The position numbers and the translations under genes were made by a program. This document shows, one piece after another, positions 8,554-16,835 of a stretch of DNA of 52,507 nt. The DNA comes from Treponema sp. (lineage in GTDB: Bacteria > Spirochaetota > Spirochaetia > Treponematales > Breznakiellaceae). The stretch covers positions 1 to 52,507 of the forward strand of contig WQWU01000010.1 of the NCBI GenBank assembly GCA_009785215.1, written 5' to 3'. The first letter of the stretch is position 1; every line of letters begins with the position of its first letter. The notes under the pieces were generated by a model. The model was not told where the DNA came from. It saw nothing but the letters and a program-made list of their open reading frames with translations, and did not search any database.

Positions 8554-9590
8554 TACAGGTTAAATGCAAAAACCGCTTTTTCGTTATAATCCTTTCCGGA
8601 AGATACTATACACGAAGGAAAATTCCTGTTATTCGGCGAGTCGGGAAAATGCTGAGTTTCCAGGCAAAAACCGGAATATTTTTTATAGACAGACCCCTGT
8701 TTTCCTGGAACTTCTTTTAAATGATTCCCTGTATAAAATTGTACACCAGGCTGAGTAGTAAAAACTTTTAAGGAACGGCCGGAATTGGATTCATATATTT
8801 CTGCGCAAGGGCGAAGTTTACCAGGTTCTCCGTCAACTGCAAAACAATGATCATAACCTTTAAATGGTTTTATCATAGAATAATCGGCGCGGATTTTCCG
8901 GCGTCTTTTAAAATTAAAACCGGTTCCGTTTACAGGAAGTATACGGCCGGAAGGAATACCAAATCTGTCTACTTCTACATAAGATGATGAATATAACAGC
9001 GCTTCATGAGAAAGAATATTTCCTTGACCTTCTCCTGCCAAATTAAAATAAGCGTGATTTGTAATATTTACAGGACATGATTTACTTACTTTTGCCTGAT
9101 AATCGCAGATTATTTCATTTGATTTTGTAAGTCCGTAACAGACAACAGCTTTTAGGTTTCCCGGAAAACCGCAATCGCCGTCTGGGCTTTCCAGTTCGAA
9201 TCTTACAAATACGCCTTCTTTTTCTTCGTAGGCTTCGGACTTCCAGAGAAGTTTATCAAATCCGCGCGGCCCTGAGTGCAGAGAATTTTTTCCATCGTTT
9301 GCATTAAGAGGGTATGTTCCTCCCAATAAATCGAAAGAAGCGCCTTTGATGCGATTGGCAAAACGTCCAACGGTAACGCCTATATACGGTCCGTTATTTA
9401 AATAACCGTCTAAACCGGAATAACCAAGCAATATATCATCTTTTTTACCGCTTCGTGACGGCATTATAAGACTTGTCCATGCTGCGCCGAAATTGGTCAG
9501 CGAAAATTTTAAATCCCCTGCTTTTAATGTCCACAGTTTTACTTTTTTTCCGTTGGATAAATATCCAAATATTTTCTTCTCTATTTTCAT
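8550..9590 (-). CDS. galM: Aldose 1-epimerase (mutarotase)
   Basis: 346 residues, the usual GalM length. It interconverts alpha and beta anomers of glucose or galactose in the cytoplasm. Visible hallmarks are GRFANRI near 76-82, LHSGPRGFDK near 103-112 (substrate-binding His), VNITNHAYFNLAG near 175-187 with the catalytic His, HCFAVDG near 250, GVQFYTGN near 284 and the catalytic Glu in CLETQHFPDSPN near 310-321. The start is preceded by a -10 box at only six bases and by no ribosome site, so translation is probably leaderless. It converges on the sigma-like gene with a four-base overlap of the stop regions. Confidence 0.93.
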   Translation of the reverse strand: MKIEKKIFGYLSNGKKVKLWTLKAGDLKFSLTNFGAAWTSLIMPSRSGKKDDILLGYSGLDGYLNNGPYIGVTVGRFANRIKGASFDLLGGTYPLNANDGKNSLHSGPRGFDKLLWKSEAYEEKEGVFVRFELESPDGDCGFPGNLKAVVCYGLTKSNEIICDYQAKVSKSCPVNITNHAYFNLAGEGQGNILSHEALLYSSSYVEVDRFGIPSGRILPVNGTGFNFKRRRKIRADYSMIKPFKGYDHCFAVDGEPGKLRPCAEIYESNSGRSLKVFTTQPGVQFYTGNHLKEVPGKQGSVYKKYSGFCLETQHFPDSPNNRNFPSCIVSSGKDYNEKAVFAFNLY

Positions 9591-9596
9591 GGAGCT

Positions 9597-9625
9597 ATTA
9601 TATCAATATTTTGCTAAAATCTCAA
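9597..9625 (-). promoter_or_regulatory. Predicted leaderless promoter of galM
   Basis: Minus strand TTGAGA (9625-9620), 17 bases, perfect TATAAT (9602-9597), six bases (agctcc), then the galM ATG at 9590. With normal spacing the first transcribed base is the A of the ATG. The -35 box lies just outside the stop codon of the upstream outer-membrane barrel gene. Confidence 0.7.
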
Positions 9626-10750
9626 CCTGACTTTCGCTGTACAATTAACACCATAAAATGTATTAGTATCAAACGGTGTTTGAACAGAAACCGTTAACAC
9701 AGCTCCTTGAAAAATATCATGGTTCAGAATAATTAACGGCGTATATGTAATTTCTTCAAAACTGGTTATTAAAGCTGCGCTTAAATTCGTAAAATCATTA
9801 AACCGCCATGTTAATCCTGTATAAATATAATGCCTGTTTAAAAACCCAAAAATATTATTTGTACTGTATGCAAGCGATGAGTTTTCTCCATTGTAAAGAT
9901 ATTCTGCAAGGGTTATTAATTTTCCGTCAAAAAACGAGTAGTCAAATCCGGCGCTTACAGAAAGACCGCTTATTTCCGTTTCCGCCTCGTGATTATATGT
10001 ATAAAGCGCATCTGCAGTAAAACTAATTTTTATATCTAATTTAACTGAAAGTCCAACACGGTGAATCCCTTTGGAAGAACCAGCATTTGGAGTTTCAAAA
10101 GAGTACAATGTTTGTAAACTTACCCTCTCCCAATGCCTATCCATGGAAAAGCCCGTAAGTGAGCCTTTGCCATCACTGGAAAAAGGATCGCGCGGTGCCG
10201 TATAAAAACCAAGTAATTTTAATTCTTCTATCGGGTACAAGGTAAGAGCAGAGCCTAATACGGCACGCGGCCGGGCATCTGGTTTTAACGGATTTTTTGG
10301 ATTTAAAAAATCGCTGGGGCTCCATACTTGTCCATAACCAAATGGCAGCCGGAAAAGACCGCTGTCAAAATCCAGATGTTCACCGCGCAGTCTAAAATAA
10401 AGCCGTTCCAGTTCGATGGCAGTTATAAAATTTTCTCCGCTAACATAAGAAGAAACATTTAAACCTGATGATTCATCTGCGCCGGTAAGACTCAGCGTTT
10501 CCTGAACAAGGACGGCATAATTGCCGGAAGCTGCTATTAAATTTACAGCGCCGTAAACTACTGCCCTGTCGCGCAGTCTCGATTGAAAGCGGATATTTGC
10601 AAATTCTTCCAGCCCTGATAGAACTGTGTTTGATTCGGGATCAACATTTACTGAAACGGAAGAATCCAATATGCCGGAAACACTCATCTGCGCCGGCAAT
10701 ATATTTATAGAAAATAAAACAAATAAAAATATAAATATAATTTTTATCAT
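9614..10750 (-). CDS. Predicted outer-membrane beta-barrel protein, last gene of the gntR-led operon
   Basis: 378 residues from the ATG at 10750, which has AAAGGGG just upstream and begins a signal peptide (MIKIIFIFLFVLF, cleavage near LPA-Q). The frame is open for 32 more codons upstream, but those run through the CGCAGAG repeat and do not look like protein. The mature chain alternates polar and hydrophobic residues with many aromatic and Gly/Asn/Ser turns and ends in TAKVRLRF; a terminal Phe is the usual signal for the outer-membrane assembly machine. I see no named family; it resembles porin-like or FadL/DUF-type barrels only in character. Placement after a LolA-like protein and FtsX-type permeases suggests it is the outer-membrane partner or cargo of that system. 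Confidence 0.75.
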   Translation of the reverse strand: MIKIIFIFLFVLFSINILPAQMSVSGILDSSVSVNVDPESNTVLSGLEEFANIRFQSRLRDRAVVYGAVNLIAASGNYAVLVQETLSLTGADESSGLNVSSYVSGENFITAIELERLYFRLRGEHLDFDSGLFRLPFGYGQVWSPSDFLNPKNPLKPDARPRAVLGSALTLYPIEELKLLGFYTAPRDPFSSDGKGSLTGFSMDRHWERVSLQTLYSFETPNAGSSKGIHRVGLSVKLDIKISFTADALYTYNHEAETEISGLSVSAGFDYSFFDGKLITLAEYLYNGENSSLAYSTNNIFGFLNRHYIYTGLTWRFNDFTNLSAALITSFEEITYTPLIILNHDIFQGAVLTVSVQTPFDTNTFYGVNCTAKVRLRF

Positions 10751-10764
10751 TAATTCCCCTTTAA

Positions 10765-10910
10765 CCTCGCAGAGCCGTAACATTCCTTTGGAATGTAGAG
10801 GCGCTGAGGTCGCAGAGAATAGAAGATGGAGAAGAAAATTAAACAATATTTCTTATCTTCCCTCTGCGATCTTTGCGTTCTCTGCGTCTCCGCGAGAAAT
10901 CTTCTATACA
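10765..10910. repeat. CGCAGAG-heptamer repeat element, copy 1
   Basis: Between the barrel gene and the LolA-like gene lies a 146-base stretch built from CGCAGAG / CTCTGCG words in both orientations: CTCGCAGAG at 10766-10774, GGTCGCAGAG near 10808-10817, and CTCTGCG twice, with related TTTGCG and TCCGCG words, in 10861-10900. A short perfect hairpin (CATTCC, TTT, GGAATG) is at 10781-10795. The two halves are roughly inverted. A second copy of the same family is at 31409-31610. Similar CTCTGCG-type intergenic repeats occur in several bacterial phyla; their origin is unclear to me. Confidence 0.7.
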
Positions 10911-10913
10911 AAC

Positions 10914-11654
10914 TTATCGTTCCAGATTGCGCTGGCTGAAAACAGAGTCTGCGATTGGCCTGTCCAAAACAACATTCCTCATTATAAATGTTGTCCGCGA
11001 ATCCCTGCGCATTAAATCCCGCATTTCTACTTCTACAGGGAAGCGGCGTCCGCCGATTACTTCCACGCGTTTAAGGTTATACTCCTTTAGTTTTACGCCA
11101 GAAAGAGCAAAAAGTTCGTAACGCAGAAGGTCTCCGTTTTCTTTATCGATCCATAATTTGCGTGTAGGATAACTTTCTGTTCTTCTTCTTGCAGTAAGTT
11201 CCAAAACCCAGGCATCGCGTCCGTTAATAATTTCTGATCCGGCTAAAACAGGATCATAACGGCTGGACAAAGTTTCATTATCCAATGTATCTTCGTAAGA
11301 CATGTCAGAGCCCATCATGGATTCGCGCAGCATGTGCCCCGATATCAGCATAACCTCTTCTGTGTCGGGCGAATAAACAAAAAGCCTTCCGTCTCTTCTT
11401 AGGTACTTTGTGCCTCTGTCTTCCGGATTTGTAAACTCTATAAAACTATGTGTATTTCCCCTTGCCCATGCTCTCATTGTTTTAACAAACCGCCTTCCGC
11501 CATGCTCGATAATAATATCGCCCTCGTACTGAATGGTTGTGTAAATTTCGTTATTGTCTACTCTGCGCAATAACTCCGCCGCAGTCGGCGTCTGTGCAAA
11601 CACAGGAATAGCTATTACAAATATTAACACTACTAAAAACATTCTTTTCAACAT
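10914..11654 (-). CDS. LolA-like periplasmic protein (outer-membrane lipoprotein-sorting family)
   Basis: 246 residues from the ATG at 11654, chosen because GGAGGG lies four bases upstream; a TTG at 11666 is in frame but would bury that site. Residues 1-20 are a signal peptide (LKRMFLVVLIFVIAIPVFA-Q). The mature protein has the curved beta-sheet pattern of the LolA/LolB/RseB fold as seen in COG2834: AAELLRRVDNNE, then YEGDIIIEHGGRRFVKTMRAWARG, RGTKYLRRDGRLFVYSPDTEEV, and KLWIDKENGDLLRYELF. It should bind a lipid or lipoprotein acyl chain in the periplasm. Its position directly after two FtsX-type permeases matches a lipid or lipoprotein export relay. Confidence 0.85.
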   Translation of the reverse strand: MLKRMFLVVLIFVIAIPVFAQTPTAAELLRRVDNNEIYTTIQYEGDIIIEHGGRRFVKTMRAWARGNTHSFIEFTNPEDRGTKYLRRDGRLFVYSPDTEEVMLISGHMLRESMMGSDMSYEDTLDNETLSSRYDPVLAGSEIINGRDAWVLELTARRRTESYPTRKLWIDKENGDLLRYELFALSGVKLKEYNLKRVEVIGGRRFPVEVEMRDLMRRDSRTTFIMRNVVLDRPIADSVFSQRNLER

Positions 11655-11675
11655 AAAACCCTCCAAATAAAATAA

Positions 11676-12938
11676 TTATCTTCTAAGCGCTTCTACTGGT
11701 TCAACAAATGCGCTCTTAAGCGATGGTATCAATGTAAAAAGCGACGCTATTACAACACCCATTAGCCATGCCCGAATCAATATAGTAAAATTAAACGCCA
11801 GAAAAATAGATTGACTCATCGGCATTTCGCTGAATGTATTGCCGTACATATCCCCCATACGAATCGGATTCAATGAACCTACTCCTGTAAGTAAACCGCC
11901 AATAACTACCCCTGCAAAAGCGCCGATAGCTGCCATGAAAACTGACTCAAAAAAGAAAACCTTTACTATTTCTGCGCGTGTCATTCCAAGGCAGCCCATC
12001 ATGCCGATTTCCTTTATACGTTCATGTATTATCATAACAACTGTATTGATAATAAGGAAACTTGCAACAAGCAAAAATATAAAAAACAAAATCATATAAA
12101 CCGGTTCGACCATTTTCATTACTGCTACCCAGTAATTATCGCTCCATTCTGTTACAACACTTCCTTCTCCCAAGAGATTTTGAACCGAGGCAGTTATAAT
12201 GCCGCTTTTTCTTTCATCATCGGCATAAATAATAAGCGATTGCGTTCCTTCGTTTAAAACCAGAAGACGCTGCAGCCTTTCAAAATCTACGATAATATAC
12301 TGCTCATCGAACTTGATATAATCAAAATTAAAAATACCGGTAATCGCCGGGCTCCAGAATCTTTCCGAAAAATTTGACGATATAGCTCTTAACGGAATCC
12401 TATCTCCGATTTTTAATCCGGATTTTTCGGCAAAAACATGCCCTACAACAGCTTCATTGGCATTTCCCGGCCAGCGTCCTTCTATTAAACCATCGGTGCG
12501 GTTAGTCATATTAAAATGATTTATTTCCATTTCTTTTTCAAGATCAATGCCCCACAAAACCGCATGTTTTATTGTACTTTCCTGCAAAGTCGCCATCGTT
12601 GTAATGCGCGGCAATACAGCGCGAACACCGGGGATCTGATAAATATCCTGTGCCAGTTCTTCCCAGTTTTTTCCGTCTGATACAGGATACTGCACAGGCA
12701 AGTACTCACTTTCTGCTTCAAATTGAGATGATACTACCCTGACATGCCCCAGTTCATAAATCTGTACTGTATTGTTTATACTATCTATCATTCCTTCGAT
12801 CATTGATGAATAAGCAACAATAAATAATACGGCTATTCCTACCGCAGAAAAACAAAATATTGTTCGTCTCTTGTTACGCCAAATATTTCTAAAGGCGATA
12901 AGAATTAGCATTTTTGTTCCGCCTTTTTTATTACTCAT
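11676..12938 (-). CDS. FtsX/MacB-type ABC transporter permease, second of the pair
   Basis: 420 residues from the ATG at 12938, preceded by AGAGGAGGAG. An in-frame TTG at 12959 would overlap the upstream gene and skip that ribosome site. Topology is that of LolC/E and MacB: one N-terminal helix (about 20-45), a periplasmic domain of about 230 residues, then three C-terminal helices (about 280-310, 330-355, 385-410). The conserved cytoplasmic stretch IHERIKEIGMMGCLGMTRAEI between helices 2 and 3 is the ATPase-coupling region of this family. It probably pairs with the 578-residue permease just upstream and with the LolD-type ATPase. Confidence 0.9.
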   Translation of the reverse strand: MSNKKGGTKMLILIAFRNIWRNKRRTIFCFSAVGIAVLFIVAYSSMIEGMIDSINNTVQIYELGHVRVVSSQFEAESEYLPVQYPVSDGKNWEELAQDIYQIPGVRAVLPRITTMATLQESTIKHAVLWGIDLEKEMEINHFNMTNRTDGLIEGRWPGNANEAVVGHVFAEKSGLKIGDRIPLRAISSNFSERFWSPAITGIFNFDYIKFDEQYIIVDFERLQRLLVLNEGTQSLIIYADDERKSGIITASVQNLLGEGSVVTEWSDNYWVAVMKMVEPVYMILFFIFLLVASFLIINTVVMIIHERIKEIGMMGCLGMTRAEIVKVFFFESVFMAAIGAFAGVVIGGLLTGVGSLNPIRMGDMYGNTFSEMPMSQSIFLAFNFTILIRAWLMGVVIASLFTLIPSLKSAFVEPVEALRR

Positions 12939-12951
12939 ATAACTCCTCCTC

Positions 12952-14688
12952 TTATTCAAATCTCAAGCTTTCGGTTATGGGTCTTTTTACCGCTTTCCAT
13001 GTCGGGAAAATTGCCATAAACGACGCTAATATTGTTGCAATAATACCAGAACCGATAATAACAGGCACATTCCACATGCTGCGGAAAATAGCTGTTGTGC
13101 GGAAACCCAATCCGTCACCTAACACATCACCCATTGCAGAAAAATTAATACCGTATTTCACCATTGGATAATTAATTAAACAGCCAAGTATTATACCTAA
13201 AACCGATCCAATAAATCCAAGGAAACCTGCTTCCAGCATATAGGTCATAACCATCTGCCTGTCTGTCATACCCAATGCCCGCATCATGCCGATTTCTTTT
13301 GTACGTTCCAGTATCGCAAGCAAAATTGTATTAGAGATTCCAAGGAATGCAAGGAAAAGTAAAAGGAATGCCAGCATCTGAGGCGCTCCGACTTGCAGCG
13401 CTTCAAAACCAAGGTAATCTTCCATGTAATCTCTCCATGTAAAAACACCCAGTTCTTCCGGCAATGTTAAATCCATGTTTTCCAAACCACGTTTAAGCGC
13501 TGCAGTAATTGCCGCACTGCTTTCGCTGTTTCCAGGCAGGCGAGTATCAGGAACACCTTTTTCTCTTATAATTAATTCTGTTACTGCACCCTGCAGCATC
13601 ATTCCTCTGTCATCCTGCAAGGCATCAAGCGGAATAAATGCAGTATTGCCGTTAGGAAGCGGAGCCGGTGAATTGATCACACCAACAACAATAAAATCCA
13701 TAAGTTGATTCACATGCCTTATTGCTCCTCTGTAATCTGCGCGAATCATAATTTCCAGAATTCTTAAAAGCTGGCGTTCGTCATTTTCTGTTAGAATATA
13801 CATACCTAAGGATTCAAAATGTTCATACGCCGCTTCCAGCAAAAGTACATCTTCATTACGCAAAGCCGGTATTAATTCACCTTCCCATCTGTCTGTACGG
13901 ATCATTTCCGGTACATCTTTTATATGGATAACAGTGTTAACCCTAACATTGTTCCGTCCGGTTGCAGTTATTAAATCCCAATACCGGTCTTTTTCCGCCT
14001 GCGAAATATTTCTTTTTAAAATCATCCGCTCGTTGCCTTCTATTGTTTCGATTTTTGGCGAAAAAATATCTCCGCCTGCCCGGACAGAAGGAGCAACATC
14101 ATAAAGAGACCTTATAAATTCTGCATCTCCCGGAACCTTTGCAGATATTAAAATTAATTCTTCCAGTTCCTGCCTGTGAGGGCGGGTGGGAATACCAATT
14201 CTTAATCTTTCAGCTGCAACAGTACCAATTGTTATTTCGTTTCCGCTCTCTGCGAATCTGCCGAAATCTACATATGGTACATACCGCAATACTTCTCTTT
14301 CTAAATCTGGTTCAATTCCGAAAAACATCATTGGAGCAGAACCTGAATTGGAAAACATAGTTCCGCTAAATGAAAAACGAGGAGCGCTGTTATAACCTTC
14401 ACTGAGCAGCGCTTCCCTGTAAATTTCCCAATCCATAAATGTTTCAAAACTGGGCATTTCATCTTTTTTATCAAAATATAAATTGGTTTGCAGTTTTGCG
14501 GCTCCAATTTCAAAATTGACGATATTACGCCTGGATTCAATCTGCATACCGCTAAGCCAGCTATTCAAAAAAATGTACATCGCTACGCTGACCATGATCG
14601 CAAGCGAAGTTAATATTGTTTTTGTCTTGTGGCGTGCTAGGTTACGCAGAGCCATTTTTTTAAGCTCCCAAATACCTGTTAGTTTCAT
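12952..14688 (-). CDS. FtsX/MacB-type ABC transporter permease, first of the pair
   Basis: 578 residues, longer than its partner because the periplasmic domain between helix 1 (about 22-45) and the last three helices is about 390 residues. The coupling stretch LERTKEIGMMRALGMTDRQMV near 455-475 is very similar to that of the partner, so the two arose by duplication. The end (WKAVKRPITESLRFE) matches the conserved P-x-ESLR tail of the family. The ATG at 14688 has AAGGGG before it. The stop lies two bases beyond the start of the ATPase gene's stop region (14691), so ATPase and permease are closely coupled. Substrate unknown: lipoprotein, lipid or an amphipathic molecule would fit. Confidence 0.9.
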   Translation of the reverse strand: MKLTGIWELKKMALRNLARHKTKTILTSLAIMVSVAMYIFLNSWLSGMQIESRRNIVNFEIGAAKLQTNLYFDKKDEMPSFETFMDWEIYREALLSEGYNSAPRFSFSGTMFSNSGSAPMMFFGIEPDLEREVLRYVPYVDFGRFAESGNEITIGTVAAERLRIGIPTRPHRQELEELILISAKVPGDAEFIRSLYDVAPSVRAGGDIFSPKIETIEGNERMILKRNISQAEKDRYWDLITATGRNNVRVNTVIHIKDVPEMIRTDRWEGELIPALRNEDVLLLEAAYEHFESLGMYILTENDERQLLRILEIMIRADYRGAIRHVNQLMDFIVVGVINSPAPLPNGNTAFIPLDALQDDRGMMLQGAVTELIIREKGVPDTRLPGNSESSAAITAALKRGLENMDLTLPEELGVFTWRDYMEDYLGFEALQVGAPQMLAFLLLFLAFLGISNTILLAILERTKEIGMMRALGMTDRQMVMTYMLEAGFLGFIGSVLGIILGCLINYPMVKYGINFSAMGDVLGDGLGFRTTAIFRSMWNVPVIIGSGIIATILASFMAIFPTWKAVKRPITESLRFE

Positions 14689-14690
14689 AA

Positions 14691-15377
14691 TTACCCCTTA
14701 ACTTCGTCGGATTCGATTTGTCCGTCGCGGATACGGACAAGACGGCGGGCATAATCCATTACCATCTGATCATGAGTAGAAAAAATAAAAGTAGTGCCTT
14801 CGGATTTATTTAACGTTAACATCAGTTCTAAAATCTCGCGGCCTATTTTTGAATCCAGGTTCGCAGTAGGTTCATCCGCCAGGATTAAAGCTGGTTTTTT
14901 TACAAGAGCGCGCGCAATCGCAACACGCTGCTGCTGACCGCCGGACATTTCTTTTGGACGGCGTTTTTCCATGCCGTCAAGACCGACATCTTTTAATACT
15001 TTAGCTGTACGTTCTTTAATTTCTTTTTTATCGATACCCATCAGCGTAAGGGGAAACGAAACATTTTCTTCTACAGAAAGAACAGGAATTAAATTATAAG
15101 CCTGAAAAATAAAACCTATACTATGACGGCGAAGCAGCGCCAATTGATAACGTGTCATATCTCCGGTATTTGAACCGCCGACTATCATACTTCCTGCAGT
15201 AAGTCTATCAATACATCCAACAAGATGCAGAAATGTTGATTTACCGCTGCCCGAAGGCCCTGCAATTGCCGAGAATTCTCCGCCCTGAAATTCAAGATTC
15301 ACTCCGCGCAGAGCGTGTACCGTCTGATCATTTAAACCGTAATCTTTAATTACATTTTCCGCTTTTACTACTGTCAT
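14691..15377 (-). CDS. LolD/MacB-type ABC transporter ATPase
   Basis: 228 residues, typical for the LolD/FtsE/MacB class, which drives mechanotransmission by FtsX-type permeases rather than ordinary import. Motifs: Walker A GPSGSGKST near 40-48, the Q-loop in IGFIFQAYNLIP near 87-98, signature MSGGQQQRVAIARAL near 144-158, Walker B LILADEPTANLDS near 163-175, H-loop STHD near 198. The ATG overlaps the slipin stop by four bases and has GGGGGA upstream. It lies directly before the two permeases it should power. Confidence 0.94.
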   Translation of the reverse strand: MTVVKAENVIKDYGLNDQTVHALRGVNLEFQGGEFSAIAGPSGSGKSTFLHLVGCIDRLTAGSMIVGGSNTGDMTRYQLALLRRHSIGFIFQAYNLIPVLSVEENVSFPLTLMGIDKKEIKERTAKVLKDVGLDGMEKRRPKEMSGGQQQRVAIARALVKKPALILADEPTANLDSKIGREILELMLTLNKSEGTTFIFSTHDQMVMDYARRLVRIRDGQIESDEVKG

Positions 15378-16315
15378 GAAATATCCCCCTGATTTTTTTC
15401 TTTATTTATTCTTTTAATTTCATTTAATGCTTTAAGACCGAATACATCTTTTGTTTCAAGTTCTTCGGCAATTGAATTAGGCACAAGCATCATTGAATTG
15501 CCTGCTTTTAATCCTTCGTTTAAGATCGAAAGAATTTTTAGTTTTAATGCAGGTTCGTTTTTCATATACACCTGCGCGGCTTCTTCCAATTTGCGTGCAA
15601 TTTCTATTTCTGCTTCTGCAAGAAGGATGCGTCCTTTCTTTTCACGTTCCGCCTGAGCAATACGCGAAAGCGAATCCTGCAGAGCCTCTGGAATTTGAAT
15701 ATCTACAATTTCGATGTGTAATACAGTAATGCCCCACTCTGTTGTTTTTTTATCAACTTCTTCCTGAATTTGTTTTTCTATAATATCACTGCGTTCCAGG
15801 AATGTAGAAAGATCATGGCTGGAAATTGATGTGCGAAGTGCTGTCTTGGAAGAAAGTACAACAGCATCAACATAATTTTCAACTTCTAAAACTGCCTTTT
15901 GCGGATCCCATACAAGCCAGAAACAAATTGCATCGACATTAACAGTTACAGAATCGCTTGTTAAAGTTTTTTGTGTAGAAAAATCCGATACACGGATACG
16001 TATATCAACAATTTGCGCAATCCTGTCTATAACCGGAATAAGAAAGAAAAGTCCAGGCCCTTTTACTTTGCGGAACTTTCCAAAACGCAAGACGATAACT
16101 CGTTCCCATTCATCGGCTTTTCTGATTGAACAAATCAAAATCATCACGATTATTAAAACAATAAAACCAGGACCCATGTCCTGTAAATCATCAATCTGAA
16201 AATTTGTATTCCCCGGCACATTATACACAAACGAAATAACTGTTATTGTAATAATCAATGTTATTAATCTTATTACAGCTAGAGTATGATCCGTTTTTTT
16301 CTTTAATAAATTCAT
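15374..16315 (-). CDS. Slipin (SPFH/band 7 membrane scaffold protein)
   Basis: 313 residues. Two hydrophobic stretches at the N terminus (about 14-31 and 48-63) anchor it, followed by the stomatin-type SPFH domain (WERVIVLRFGKFRKVKGPGLFFLIPVID near 68-95, then DIRIRVSDFSTQKTLTSDSVTVNVDA) and a helical coiled region (QAEREKKGRILLAEAEIEIARKLEEAA). Slipins form oligomeric rings that organise membrane microdomains, usually with an NfeD partner; none is present here. Instead the gene lies between a repressor and a LolD/FtsX-type transporter, suggesting it scaffolds that machine or senses membrane state. The ATG has GGAGG upstream and sits one base from the gntR stop. Confidence 0.9.
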   Translation of the reverse strand: MNLLKKKTDHTLAVIRLITLIITITVISFVYNVPGNTNFQIDDLQDMGPGFIVLIIVMILICSIRKADEWERVIVLRFGKFRKVKGPGLFFLIPVIDRIAQIVDIRIRVSDFSTQKTLTSDSVTVNVDAICFWLVWDPQKAVLEVENYVDAVVLSSKTALRTSISSHDLSTFLERSDIIEKQIQEEVDKKTTEWGITVLHIEIVDIQIPEALQDSLSRIAQAEREKKGRILLAEAEIEIARKLEEAAQVYMKNEPALKLKILSILNEGLKAGNSMMLVPNSIAEELETKDVFGLKALNEIKRINKEKNQGDIS

Positions 16316-16316
16316 T

Positions 16317-16739
16317 TTAACCTCCGTTTTGTTTTTCTTCTTTAAAGAATGTTTCTATCAATTTAATAAGTTCCTTATTTTCTACTCCAAGGCCGCGAAG
16401 TTCATGAATAAAACGTCCAATTACCTCCCGGATTTTCCGGTTTAAGCTGTCATCCTGTGCAGCTGGTTTTTTGTCAGAAATGTAAGTACCGCTTCCTACC
16501 TGGGTTTCTAAAATCCCCCGGATTTCCAGTTCGCCGTAAGCCTTGGCAATTGTGTTGGGGTTGGTTTTTAAGTCAACCGCTAAGGAGCGGATTGTCGGCA
16601 GTTTATCGCCGCAGTTCATCCGCCCTGATAAAATAGCATATTCAATCTGCTGGATTATCTGTCTGTATATTGGCGTTCCGTTTGCCTGATCCAGCGAAAA
16701 ATTGATAATTTGCTCATGGGCTACCTTTGTACTATTCAT
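16317..16739 (-). CDS. YtrA-type GntR family transcriptional repressor
   Basis: 140 residues, matching the short YtrA subfamily: a winged helix-turn-helix at about 18-88 (TPIYRQIIQQIEYAILSGRM...LPTIRSLAVDLKTNPNTIAKAYGELEIRGIL, then the wing GSGTYI), followed by a short helical dimerisation tail instead of a large effector domain. YtrA-type repressors usually control their own operon with ABC transporter genes, which is what follows here. The ATG is only eight bases from a perfect TATAAT, and no ribosome site or alternative start is present, so translation is probably leaderless. A matching operator overlaps the promoter. Confidence 0.93.
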   Translation of the reverse strand: MNSTKVAHEQIINFSLDQANGTPIYRQIIQQIEYAILSGRMNCGDKLPTIRSLAVDLKTNPNTIAKAYGELEIRGILETQVGSGTYISDKKPAAQDDSLNRKIREVIGRFIHELRGLGVENKELIKLIETFFKEEKQNGG

Positions 16740-16769
16740 CTAGTACAATTATAAGTGTACTAGTACAAT
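16740..16769. promoter_or_regulatory. Predicted GntR operator: CTAGTACAAT direct repeat with embedded palindrome
   Basis: CTAGTACAAT occurs at 16740-16749 and again at 16760-16769, exactly 20 bases (two helical turns) apart. Between and across them lie the inverted pair TAGTAC (16741-16746) / GTACTA (16757-16762) and the perfect palindrome GTACTAGTAC (16757-16766). The array spans the region from the -10 box back across the spacer of the gntR promoter, so bound repressor would exclude RNA polymerase. The YtrA-type repressor encoded next to it is the obvious ligand. Confidence 0.75.
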
Positions 16770-16776
16770 ATGTCAA
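16748..16776 (-). promoter_or_regulatory. Consensus promoter of the gntR-slipin-ABC operon
   Basis: Minus strand TTGACA (16776-16771), exactly 17 bases, TATAAT (16753-16748): a perfect sigma-70 consensus. The gntR ATG begins eight bases after the -10 box, leaving at most a two-base leader. A promoter this strong needs a repressor, in line with the operator embedded in its spacer. Confidence 0.85.
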
Positions 16777-16835
16777 GTAAAAAATTGAAAAATTTGAAGA
16801 AAAATATACTATAATTAATGTATAAGGAAACATTT

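Noticed and set aside
10751-10846. A longer N terminus for the outer-membrane barrel protein
   Set aside because: The extra 32 codons lie in the CGCAGAG repeat; the ATG at 10750 has a ribosome site and begins a signal peptide.
12939-12959. TTG start giving a seven-residue longer FtsX-type permease
   Set aside because: It would overlap the upstream permease gene and place AGAGGAGGAG inside the coding region; the ATG at 12938 fits better.
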